Assembly (NCBI RefSeq): GCF_000305495.1
Contig: NZ_AJTN02000183.1
Location: 1 to 64,000, forward strand
Direction of reading: 5' to 3'
Length of the DNA: 64,000 bases
DNA from: Peribacillus psychrosaccharolyticus ATCC 23296
GTDB lineage: Bacteria; Bacillota; Bacilli; Bacillales; DSM-1321
Shown: positions 1-7,078 of the stretch, one piece after another
Numbering within the stretch: position 1 is the stretch's first letter
How the letters are laid out: each line of letters starts with the position of its first letter
The notes under the pieces: model-generated
Told to the model about the DNA's origin: nothing
Database searches by the model: none
The model's input: the letters and a program-made list of their open reading frames with translations, nothing else
Program-made: the position numbers and the translations under genes

Positions 1-45
1 TAGTATTATAAATGTGATTAATAATTATATGGGGTGATTCTTTTT

Positions 46-1506
46 ATGACAGATCGTAAACTTACGACTAGCTGGGGTGCACCTGTTGGTGACAACCAAA
101 ATTCAATTACTGCCGGACATCGCGGCCCTACATTGATTCAAGACGTATATCTTTTAGAAAAACTTGCACATTTTAACCGTGAACGTGTACCTGAGCGTGT
201 TGTACATGCTAAAGGCGGCGGAGCACATGGTTTCTTCGAAGTGACAAATGATATGTCACAATATACTAAAGCTAAATTATTTAATGGAACAGGTACAAAA
301 ACAGATATGTTTATCCGCTTCTCTACAGTTGCTGGTGAACTTGGTTCTGCTGATACGCTTCGTGATCCACGTGGATTTGCTGTTAAATTTTATACCGAAG
401 AAGGCAACTACGATATCGTAGGTAACAATACGCCTGTATTCTTTATTCGTGATGCAATTAAATTCCCTGATTTCATCCATACACAAAAAAGAGATCCACA
501 AACACATCTTAAGAACCCTACAGCAGTATGGGATTTCTGGTCACATTCTCCAGAATCGCTGCATCAAGTTTCAATCCTGATGTCAGACCGTGGTATTCCT
601 GCTACATGGCGTCACACTCATGGTTTCGGAAGCCATACGTTCAAGTGGGTTAATGCTGAAGGACAAGCAGTTTGGGTGAAATATCACTTTAAAACTGAAC
701 AAGGTGTTAAAAACCTTGATGTTGATCTTGCAGCACAGCTTGCAGGTGAAAATCCTGATTACCACACTGAAGATTTATTCAATGCGATTGAAAAAGGTGA
801 TTTCCCTTCTTGGAAGCTATGTGTTCAAATCATGCCTGAAGAAGATGCAAATACATACCGTTTTGATCCATTTGATGTAACAAAAGTATGGTCTCAAAAA
901 GATTACCCGTTAATCGAAGTTGGCCGTATGACGTTAAATAGAAACCCTGAGAACTATTTTGCTGAAGTTGAGCAAGCAACATTCTCACCTGGTACGCTTG
1001 TACCTGGTATTGAGCCATCTCCAGATAAAATGCTTCAAGGTCGTCTATTTGCTTATGCTGATGCTGCACGTTACCGTGTTGGTGCTAATCATAATACACT
1101 TCCAATTAACCGTCCGAAAGTGGAAGCTGCTAACAACTTCCGTGATGGCGCTATGCGTCATGATGCTAACGGCGGTAAGTCAGTATATTATGAGCCAAAT
1201 AGTTTCGGAGGACCGACTGAAACTCCAGAAAACAAAATAGCTCCATTTGCTGTTTCAGGAGTAGCTGATAGTGTTGCGTATGATGAACATGATCATTATA
1301 CACAAGCAGGAGATCTATACCGTCTATTAAGCGAAGATGAGCGTACTCGTCTTGTCGCTAATATCGTGGGTGCAATGAAACCTGTTACACTAGATGAAAT
1401 TAAGCTTCGTCAAATTGGCCACTTCTACAAAGCTGATGCTGAATATGGAACTCGTATTGCAGAAGGTCTTGGATTAGAAGTACCAGCAGCAGTTGTTCAA
1501 AAATAA
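46..1506 (+). CDS. katA: Heme catalase (KatA type, small-subunit clade)
   Basis: Converts hydrogen peroxide to water and oxygen in the cytoplasm. The 486-residue length and layout fit small-subunit monofunctional catalases. Visible key residues are the distal His54 ([12 protein letters not shown]), Asn127 ([10 protein letters not shown]) and the proximal heme-ligand Tyr337 in [13 protein letters not shown] chose the ATG at 46 because GGGGTGA lies about 8 bases upstream; an in-frame GTG at 34 would sit inside that ribosome binding site. The promoter is mostly outside the window, so PerR or SigB control cannot be judged. A strong terminator follows and the gene appears monocistronic. Confidence 0.97.
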   Translation: MTDRKLTTSWGAPVGDNQNSITAGHRGPTLIQDVYLLEKLAHFNRERVPERVVHAKGGGAHGFFEVTNDMSQYTKAKLFNGTGTKTDMFIRFSTVAGELGSADTLRDPRGFAVKFYTEEGNYDIVGNNTPVFFIRDAIKFPDFIHTQKRDPQTHLKNPTAVWDFWSHSPESLHQVSILMSDRGIPATWRHTHGFGSHTFKWVNAEGQAVWVKYHFKTEQGVKNLDVDLAAQLAGENPDYHTEDLFNAIEKGDFPSWKLCVQIMPEEDANTYRFDPFDVTKVWSQKDYPLIEVGRMTLNRNPENYFAEVEQATFSPGTLVPGIEPSPDKMLQGRLFAYADAARYRVGANHNTLPINRPKVEAANNFRDGAMRHDANGGKSVYYEPNSFGGPTETPENKIAPFAVSGVADSVAYDEHDHYTQAGDLYRLLSEDERTRLVANIVGAMKPVTLDEIKLRQIGHFYKADAEYGTRIAEGLGLEVPAAVVQK

Positions 1507-1538
1507 TAACAAAACTGCTCATTTTATTCTCTATAGAT

Positions 1539-1577
1539 ACAGGTATCCGTTTCGGAAACGGATACCTGTTTTTTTAC
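1539..1577 (+). terminator. Rho-independent terminator after katA
   Basis: A perfect 14-bp stem (1539-1552 with 1556-1569), 3-base loop and a T tract from about 1569 to 1575 directly follow the catalase gene. Confidence 0.93.
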
Positions 1578-1998
1578 TGTTAATCAGGATCGCAAAACAA
1601 TCCCCAAATCCCTTCCTGCAGATAAAGTATCTGCCTCAATATCTTTTCCCAATACATAGTTTTAAAAGTCGTGAAGATAGGGCTATTTATGTGAAATCTG
1701 TTTAAATGAAACGATGTTGGCTTGCTCTAATACGGGGATAGTTGCTGTAAGTTCCGTCCTGTTCAAACATTTAGCTGGGTTTGACAGTGTATTTTATTTG
1801 CAGTGATTTATGTAATGGTTCTTATTAACTTACTGACTAAGATTTTCCTAGTATATATATATTGCAAACCATGCTGATAACCTTTTAAACTTAGTAAAGT
1901 CTAGGGATTTTTTTCGGTGAGAGCATTGCTAATAAAAGAGGCTTTCATATTTATCTTTTTTCTGAATAACTTGTAGAAAAGAGGATAAATAGAAAGAG
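1578..1998. other. 420-base intergenic stretch, nothing clear
   Basis: AT-rich sequence with no reading frame that has both a ribosome binding site and credible composition. A TTGACA occurs at 1781-1786 but has no good -10 at normal spacing. I see no RNA gene, repeat or terminator here. Confidence 0.5.
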
Positions 1999-2367
1999 AT
2001 GATCATAGATTGCATAGAGAAGAGGGTATTAAAGAAATTGAAAAGTAAAGCAGCTGTTTTAATAGGATTATTAATTGTATTACTGATTTTATTATTTGTA
2101 TTTATGCGTCCAGGAATTGTAGCAGAACAAGTAGAGATAGTAGAAAAATATTATCCGCAGGGAGAAGCTGGTACTGCTATTGGAATCGAAACAAATGAAG
2201 TTATTGATGTAACAAAAAATGATCAAGGATCGAGCTGCGCAATGAAGTTCAGCAATGATAAAATCCTCGAAATAGATTGTGACCGCTATCTAGATTTCCG
2301 AAATCATGAAACGGTCTATATTGAATATGATGGAAAGCAAATTACGGATATTAGAAGAAAAAAATAA
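1999..2367 (+). CDS. Small membrane-anchored protein, unknown function
   Basis: I do not recognise the family. The 122-residue protein has a basic N-terminus, one hydrophobic helix at about residues 18-36, and a roughly 80-residue soluble tail with two cysteines and a mixed-charge pattern that reads like a small beta-rich domain. An N-in, C-out anchor is likely from the positive residues before the helix. The ATG at 1999 follows purine-rich GAAAGAG, a modest ribosome binding site. A terminator follows, so it seems to be a single-gene unit. Confidence 0.65.
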   Translation: MIIDCIEKRVLKKLKSKAAVLIGLLIVLLILLFVFMRPGIVAEQVEIVEKYYPQGEAGTAIGIETNEVIDVTKNDQGSSCAMKFSNDKILEIDCDRYLDFRNHETVYIEYDGKQITDIRRKK

Positions 2368-2376
2368 TTAAATCAT

Positions 2377-2420
2377 AAACCTACAGTCATAAGACTTCTT
2401 AGCTGTAGGTTTATTTTTTT
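2377..2420 (+). terminator. Rho-independent terminator
   Basis: Ten-bp stem AAACCTACAG/CTGTAGGTTT (2377-2386 with 2403-2412) followed by a T-rich run. Confidence 0.85.
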
Positions 2421-2561
2421 GATTATATGTAAATTTAATGAATTTATGTATAATACAATCTACTCTACAAGGTTAGGTGTTTATTTTTATTATTTTCCTT
2501 CTAGGTATTCTAACTTGTCTAATCCCCTAATATATTTCAAAGGAAGGGGGGTGGATGAGGC

Positions 2562-2813
2562 TTGGAACTTCTTTGGATGTTGATTGTGGGTGGGATTATT
2601 GGCTGGCTGGGGAGTTTAATAATTGGACGTGATATGCCTGGTGGAGTCATTGGGAATATTGTTGCTGGGTTTATAGGAGCATGGCTTGGTACGGCTATTC
2701 TAGGTTCAATCGGGCCTGCTACAGGCGGATTTTACATTATTCCTGCACTTCTTGGGGCAATCATAGTGGTTTTTATTGTTTCATTAATTATGCGAAATAC
2801 AAGATGGAGATAA
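2562..2813 (+). CDS. GlsB/YeaQ/YmgE-family membrane stress protein
   Basis: An 83-residue, glycine-rich protein with three hydrophobic helices and the family pattern GGIIGWLGSLIIGRDMPGG near the N-terminus (transglycosylase-associated family, Pfam PF04226). These proteins are linked to general stress in many bacteria, but their biochemical role is not established. The TTG at 2562 is preceded by AAGGAAGGGGGG and gives the usual family length; an in-frame ATG at 2577 is the alternative. It stands alone between two terminators. Confidence 0.88.
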   Translation: MELLWMLIVGGIIGWLGSLIIGRDMPGGVIGNIVAGFIGAWLGTAILGSIGPATGGFYIIPALLGAIIVVFIVSLIMRNTRWR

Positions 2814-2828
2814 CCACTGTATGTTCAA

Positions 2829-2859
2829 ACCCGTAAATATTAATTTACGGGTTTTTTAT
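2829..2859 (+). terminator. Rho-independent terminator
   Basis: Perfect stem ACCCGTAAAT/ATTTACGGGT (2829-2838 with 2843-2852) followed by TTTTTT. Confidence 0.92.
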
Positions 2860-2947
2860 ATGATTTTTTCGATGAGGCAGCGGTAAGTGGTATGATAGCT
2901 AACGTGTAGACTTTTTTCCGCTAACGGATAACTTGAGGTGTAGATGT

Positions 2948-3250
2948 ATGAATAAAAGTGTAGTAGGGTTTTATCTAAGTATAGGAGCGTTAATTTCTGG
3001 TGGTATGTTAATTACTATGATCATGGCAGGTATTTCAGCGAATATTTTTGTTTATGGTTTGCTTGCTTTGCTATTTTTAATTTGCACCTACCCAGCCTTC
3101 TTGCTGTGTTTGTTCGGAATATTTAAAAGAAAAGACTTGATCAGAAACGAAAAAAAATTCGCTTGGGCGGGTTTTCTGATAAGTGGTGTATTTATACTGA
3201 TTGTATTTTATATTATCTATACAGAGGGTAAAGTAGAACTAATCGGCTGA
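2948..3250 (+). CDS. Small three-helix membrane protein, unknown
   Basis: A 100-residue protein made almost entirely of three hydrophobic helices (about residues 5-28, 33-58 and 74-94), with a short basic loop KRKDLIRNEKK between helices 2 and 3. Family not recognised. The ATG at 2948 has TGAGGTG 8 bases upstream; an in-frame TTG at 2933 lies inside that site and is less likely. The stop codon is part of the following terminator stem. Confidence 0.7.
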   Translation: MNKSVVGFYLSIGALISGGMLITMIMAGISANIFVYGLLALLFLICTYPAFLLCLFGIFKRKDLIRNEKKFAWAGFLISGVFILIVFYIIYTEGKVELIG

Positions 3251-3277
3251 CTTCGCATTCGCGGTCAGCTTTTTTTC
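3246..3277 (+). terminator. Rho-independent terminator overlapping a stop codon
   Basis: GCTGAC (3246-3251) pairs with GTCAGC (3264-3269), followed by TTTTTTT. The TGA stop of the upstream gene is inside the left arm. Confidence 0.75.
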
Positions 3278-3372
3278 TGTCAGTAAGTATAAGGTAAAAA
3301 AATCCAAATAATTAGATGTGTTTATAGTATAATAGTTATGCTAGGTTGAAAGAAAGAGTATTTCCTTAGTTT

Positions 3373-3386
3373 TGTAAGCGCTTTTA
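3373..3386 (+). promoter_or_regulatory. Candidate CcpA (cre) site upstream of chemoreceptor
   Basis: TGTAAGCGCTTTTA matches the cre consensus TGWNANCGNTNWCA at every fixed position except one. It lies 26 bases before the chemoreceptor start and downstream of a TATAAT at 3328-3333, so it would act as a roadblock in the leader. Inferred by pattern only. Confidence 0.5.
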
Positions 3387-3411
3387 AAATAATTGTAAGG
3401 AGATTGGGTCT

Positions 3412-4665
3412 ATGCAGCTTTTCCAGTATATTTTACGAACGAGTATTATTGTCATTCCAGCAACATTCACGATTGGATTTTTTGTTTGTCTCATGAACGG
3501 AATAGAGGGGAAAAGTTTTGTTATCAACCTTATATGTATTACGTTAATGGGCGGGGTTGTCGGAGTGATTTCAGCGTTTATAAATCATGGACGGTTTATC
3601 AAACCAATAGAAAAGATTAATACGTTTTTTAAAAAACTGGCAGATGGAGATATGAGAGATCGCTTAGAACCGGAGAATCTTGGTTTTCTTGCATCTGTGG
3701 CGATAAGTGTAAACTATGCGGTCGATTCATGGTCTAATGTATTAAATAAGGTTCAAGAGTCATCGAAGAATATGACTGACTTTTCGATTAATTTAGCTCA
3801 AGGAACCGCACAAACAAATCAGGCCACAGAACATATTTCAACAGTTATTGAAGGGATTTCCCGCGGAGCAGATAATCAAGTGAGAGGTGTAAGTGAAACA
3901 TCCGATGTGATTCATCAAATGTCTGAAAGTCTTGCTCAAGTTTCTACAAACGCGGTGACCGTAGTTTCAAGTATAAATAAATCGATGGAAAAAGCTGATG
4001 CCGGAACCAATTCGATTGAATCCGCAGGAAGGCAGATGGAATCCATCTATTCAAATGTCAATGAGTTAGCAAGAGTTGTTAGGGGATTAGGTGAACGATC
4101 GAAAGAAATAGGAAAGATTGTCGAAGTAATTACCGGGATATCGGCGCAAACCAATCTATTGGCCTTAAATGCAGCGATAGAAGCAGCGAGAGCAGGAGAA
4201 CAAGGAAAAGGATTTGCAGTTGTTGCGAATGAAGTACGAAAATTAGCAGAACAATCAGGACGTGCTACACAGCAAATTACCGGAATTATCTCTCATATAC
4301 AGACTGAAACACGTCAGGTGGTTGATACCATGGAATCCGTTAATGCAGAGGTCAGCGACGGAATCAATGTGATGTCAGGGGCAGGTGAATCTTTTACACA
4401 GATTCAGGAATCGGTTAATTCCGTATTTGAACAAGTAGCCCAAGTTTCTGCTGCAATTGAACAGATGACCTCTGGAACAAATAGTGCTGTAAAATCTATG
4501 GATATGATCACTAATGCTGCTGCAGAGTCGGCTGCCTCCACTCAAAGTGTGTTAGCAGCTACTGAGGAACAAGCAATTTCTATCCAAGAAATAAGTACAT
4601 TTGCTGATACGTTAGCTAAGTTAGCAAGAGAAATGCAAGAAATGACACACACCTTCAAAGTATAA
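3412..4665 (+). CDS. Methyl-accepting chemotaxis protein without sensory ectodomain
   Basis: A 417-residue chemoreceptor. Two close hydrophobic helices (about residues 8-28 and 38-58) leave almost no extracellular loop. A HAMP-like linker (about 60-110) and a long coiled coil follow, with the conserved signalling tip [20 protein letters not shown] and [16 protein letters not shown]. Without a ligand domain it probably senses membrane or cytoplasmic state, or works with other receptors at the CheA/CheW array. ATG at 3412 has AAGGAGATTGGG upstream. A cre-like site precedes it and a strong bidirectional terminator follows. Confidence 0.93.
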   Translation: MQLFQYILRTSIIVIPATFTIGFFVCLMNGIEGKSFVINLICITLMGGVVGVISAFINHGRFIKPIEKINTFFKKLADGDMRDRLEPENLGFLASVAISVNYAVDSWSNVLNKVQESSKNMTDFSINLAQGTAQTNQATEHISTVIEGISRGADNQVRGVSETSDVIHQMSESLAQVSTNAVTVVSSINKSMEKADAGTNSIESAGRQMESIYSNVNELARVVRGLGERSKEIGKIVEVITGISAQTNLLALNAAIEAARAGEQGKGFAVVANEVRKLAEQSGRATQQITGIISHIQTETRQVVDTMESVNAEVSDGINVMSGAGESFTQIQESVNSVFEQVAQVSAAIEQMTSGTNSAVKSMDMITNAAAESAASTQSVLAATEEQAISIQEISTFADTLAKLAREMQEMTHTFKV

Positions 4666-4670
4666 ACGAA

Positions 4671-4709
4671 AAAGAGCTCTCACCTGGGACTTAGGTGAGA
4701 GCTCTTTAT
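4671..4709. terminator. Bidirectional terminator between convergent genes
   Basis: A 15-bp perfect stem (4671-4685 with 4693-4707) has an A run on its left and TTTATTT on its right. It can end both the chemoreceptor transcript and the reverse-strand small gene. Confidence 0.9.
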
Positions 4710-4711
4710 TT

Positions 4712-4846
4712 CTAATTGGTTTTCTTATCTTCAGCCTTATTTTCTTTCATGATTTTCTTAATCCTTCTGCCATGGTTTTTAGCATTGATTAAGCGAATCA
4801 GGTCCATCATATTTTCTGTTTCATTATCGTTATTTTTGTTGGACAT
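4712..4846 (-). CDS. 44-residue charged small protein
   Basis: Reading the reverse strand from ATG at 4846 gives a 44-residue, hydrophilic protein starting MSNKNNDNETENMMDLIRL and ending in a Lys/Glu/Asn-rich tail. A strong GGGAGGG ribosome binding site lies 8 bases before the ATG, a SigB-like promoter lies further upstream, and a terminator follows the stop, so all the parts of a real gene are present. The pattern (acidic start, one amphipathic segment around MMDLIRLINAKNHGRRIKKIM, basic end) does not match a family I know. Confidence 0.72.
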   Translation of the reverse strand: MSNKNNDNETENMMDLIRLINAKNHGRRIKKIMKENKAEDKKTN

Positions 4847-4892
4847 AAATATCCCTCCCAAAGATGATTGTACAATACTCAGTTTTTATATA

Positions 4893-4917
4893 TTACCCAA
4901 CTGGGAAGTATGCAAAC
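4893..4917 (-). promoter_or_regulatory. Candidate SigB promoter for the 44-aa gene
   Basis: On the reverse strand GTTTGC, 13 bases, GGGTAA fits the Bacillus SigB pattern GTTT(WW)-N12-15-GGGWAW with an exact -10. It lies about 50 bases upstream of the small gene. Confidence 0.5.
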
Positions 4918-4946
4918 ATCCAGAAAAAATGGAATAGAAGATAGAG

Positions 4947-4971
4947 GTTTTAAAATGGATAATTAGGCTAT
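4947..4971 (+). promoter_or_regulatory. Possible SigB promoter for the first RsbR-like gene
   Basis: GTTTTA, 13 bases, GGCTAT has one mismatch in the SigB -10 (GGGWAW). It sits 63 bases before the ATG of the RsbR-like gene. Confidence 0.38.
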
Positions 4972-5034
4972 TAACAATATATGAGAAAGTACGTATTAAC
5001 TAGAATAAATTAGTTAACGGCGGTGGAGGCAAAC

Positions 5035-5898
5035 ATGGAAGAATTAAAGCGATTAGGAGAAAAGCTAATTAAAAATAAATATATATTTGCTGAGCATATC
5101 GATCTTCTTCAAAATGATCACTTCTCCTTTGGCGGCATAATGGTAAGAGAATGGCGTGCGGATCTTGTACAAATACAAGGAGAAGCTCTTATTTATGGAA
5201 AAGAACAGGCAGAAAAAAAGATGAGTACAGCTAGTTTGAATCTTGGAAAAGTGATGGTAGAAAGCGGGGCTGCTATTAATCTCGCAATAGAGAATACGAT
5301 GAACAGCCGCCATCTCTTTTGGAGCTTTATTGAAGAAGAAGTAAGTAATCAGAAATACTCTATAAACATCCTCTTAAACGCAATGTCCACTATCGATGCA
5401 CTATTAGATATTTCCCTTCGAAGTATTAGTTTGGGTTTCGTTAATCATTACAAGGAAACCACAGATATAACTGCTAAATCTCTACAGCATATAAAGAATC
5501 AACAATCTGTGATAAAAACATTATCAACGCCTATTATTCAAACTGTGATGGATGGAGTTATTCATGTTCCCCTGAGCGGCGAGTTGAATGAAGACCGAAT
5601 GAAGGATTTGCAGAAAAAAGTAGTCAATGAATGCAAGGTTTTAGTGGTAGATAGGGTGATTATAGACTTTACAGGTATATCAGAACAGGATTCAAACTTA
5701 TTTCCCTCTCTAGAGGAACTGGTTCATTCTTTGTCTTCAATAGGAACAAAAACAATCTTCGTTGGGTTTTCGCCTTTTGTCATTAGAGAAATAAATGGTA
5801 AAGGTCTTTTTAACAAGGTTATTATATATTCCTCCTTCCGGCAGGCTATAAATGAGTTATTGAGAAATAAAGGGTTGAAAATAGGGCCAATCAGCTAA
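5035..5898 (+). CDS. RsbR-family STAS protein (stressosome type)
   Basis: A 287-residue protein with a helical N-terminal sensor region (about 1-155) and a C-terminal STAS domain (about 165-283, including VIIDFTGISEQDS and a following SIGTKTIFVGFSP). This is the layout of RsbR paralogs, which form stressosomes that sense stress and release the RsbT kinase to activate SigB. By hand alignment the position of RsbRA Thr171 is Glu (SGELNEDR) and that of Thr205 is Ser (EQDSN). ATG at 5035 follows GGTGGAGG. No RsbS or RsbT is nearby, so it would join stressosomes encoded elsewhere. Confidence 0.82.
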   Translation: MEELKRLGEKLIKNKYIFAEHIDLLQNDHFSFGGIMVREWRADLVQIQGEALIYGKEQAEKKMSTASLNLGKVMVESGAAINLAIENTMNSRHLFWSFIEEEVSNQKYSINILLNAMSTIDALLDISLRSISLGFVNHYKETTDITAKSLQHIKNQQSVIKTLSTPIIQTVMDGVIHVPLSGELNEDRMKDLQKKVVNECKVLVVDRVIIDFTGISEQDSNLFPSLEELVHSLSSIGTKTIFVGFSPFVIREINGKGLFNKVIIYSSFRQAINELLRNKGLKIGPIS

Positions 5899-5934
5899 TG
5901 ACAAGTTTTTAATTTTTGTTACTATTAAAAGAGT

Positions 5935-5959
5935 GTTTAAGATGTTTAGGTAAGGGTAC
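5935..5959 (+). promoter_or_regulatory. Candidate SigB promoter for the second STAS gene
   Basis: GTTTAA, 13 bases, GGGTAC: an exact SigB -35 and a -10 with only the last base off. Transcription from it would start near 5966 and include the long hairpin at 5991-6029 in the leader. Confidence 0.5.
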
Positions 5960-5990
5960 TATAACTATGGAAGTATTGTCTTTTTGAGAA

Positions 5991-6029
5991 GTCAAAGCAG
6001 CAGCAGGAGTCTCCTGCTGCTGCTTTGAC
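5991..6029. repeat. Perfect 18-bp inverted repeat with CAG/CTG core
   Basis: Left arm 5991-6008 and right arm 6012-6029 are exact inverse complements with a 3-base loop. The arms contain CAGCAGCAG/CTGCTGCTG. There is no T tract on either side, so it is not a classical terminator. It lies in the predicted leader of the downstream STAS gene. Confidence 0.8.
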
Positions 6030-6085
6030 GCTTCCTAACCTGACTATTTTCATGATAATGTTACACACTTTAAGGATGATCAGAT

Positions 6086-6919
6086 ATGCATAACAATAAG
6101 GAATTATATACATTTTTATTAGATCACTCTGCTGAAATATCAACTACGTGGGTCAAATCATTTGATGATGAGTGGGCTTCCCTATTTTCAATTGATGATT
6201 CAGTGCAGCTGAGTAAAATAACCTATCAAAATCAATTATTTATTATCCATCTCAGTAAGGTTTTTCTCGTCGAACAAGGATTGTTTTTCTCTTCACTTGA
6301 TACCTGGATTAAGCAGGTGGCAGGTAAACTGCATGCAAAGAAAGCCGCTATTCATCAAGTAATTGTGGAGCTGCGCAGAATCAGAATGATTTTTTGGGAA
6401 GCTATTGGAGAATTTGTCCAGCTGAATGATAAGAAAGTGGCTCATAAGGAAATTTTACTTTGGAGTGATTTGGTTTACATTGCTTTTGAAGAAATTATCG
6501 AATCATTTATTCAGTATTATAAACAAGCGAATCGGGATCGTGTAAAAGATGAGGCAAGTATGAATGAAGATACACCTCCACAAGCTATCTTACTTAAAGA
6601 AGGACTAGGTCTGGTCTCTCTTTATCCCAAAAAAGATCAAAAATATTCGGCAGTATTTCTTCGTGAGACACTTATATCTTGCAGGAAAAAAGAAATTCAT
6701 ACGTTAATTATTGATTTATCTAATTTCGATGTCATGGAAAAGTCAGATGCTGAACGAATTTATCAGTTGTGTTCTTCTTTAAAAGCAGTTAGTATCTCCT
6801 ATCTTTTGTCGGGATTGACAGAGACTTTAAAAGAAGACGCCCGTCATTTAAATGAGGGGCTTGAAGATTTAGTAACTTATCCCGATGTGTTATCAGCGTT
6901 AAAGGTATGTAATGTATAA
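6086..6919 (+). CDS. Divergent RsbR-like STAS protein
   Basis: A 277-residue protein with a helical N-terminal region (RsbRD-like, about 1-150) and a C-terminal STAS-like domain (about 175-270; TLIIDLSNFDVMEKSDAERI). It shares size and layout with the RsbR-like gene just upstream but the two are strongly diverged. The positions matching RsbRA Thr171 and Thr205 are not Ser or Thr by my alignment (Thr205 corresponds to Lys). ATG at 6086 has AAGGATGATC upstream. It is a probable stress-sensing accessory of the SigB pathway; that role is inferred from family only. Confidence 0.72.
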   Translation: MHNNKELYTFLLDHSAEISTTWVKSFDDEWASLFSIDDSVQLSKITYQNQLFIIHLSKVFLVEQGLFFSSLDTWIKQVAGKLHAKKAAIHQVIVELRRIRMIFWEAIGEFVQLNDKKVAHKEILLWSDLVYIAFEEIIESFIQYYKQANRDRVKDEASMNEDTPPQAILLKEGLGLVSLYPKKDQKYSAVFLRETLISCRKKEIHTLIIDLSNFDVMEKSDAERIYQLCSSLKAVSISYLLSGLTETLKEDARHLNEGLEDLVTYPDVLSALKVCNV

Positions 6920-6978
6920 AGACACAGGCAAAACTCAAGTTGTCTCGTAACTTGGGCTTTGTATCTGTGTTTTTTTGT
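6920..6978 (+). terminator. Rho-independent terminator
   Basis: Long imperfect hairpin with outer arms ACACAG/CTGTGT and inner arms CTCAAGTT/AACTTGGG, followed by TTTTTTT at about 6969-6976. Confidence 0.85.
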
Positions 6979-7078
6979 TTTTTATAAAAATAGAGTAGGG
7001 ATGTAAGGTGCTGCAGTCGAATAGTAAGGGGAGCGCAAAAAAAGCTGGATGAATAACATAATAGGGAGGGGTGAGGAA

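Noticed and set aside
1-45. AT-rich repeats before katA as a PerR box
   Set aside because: ATTATAA at 5-11 could be one half-site, but the other half would lie outside the window and bases 1-3 do not fit.
1493-1705. 70-codon reading frame after katA
   Set aside because: It overlaps the end of katA and runs through the terminator hairpin; no ribosome binding site.
4716-4937. 73-codon plus-strand reading frame
   Set aside because: It is antisense to the 44-aa minus-strand gene, has no ribosome binding site and starts inside the preceding terminator region.
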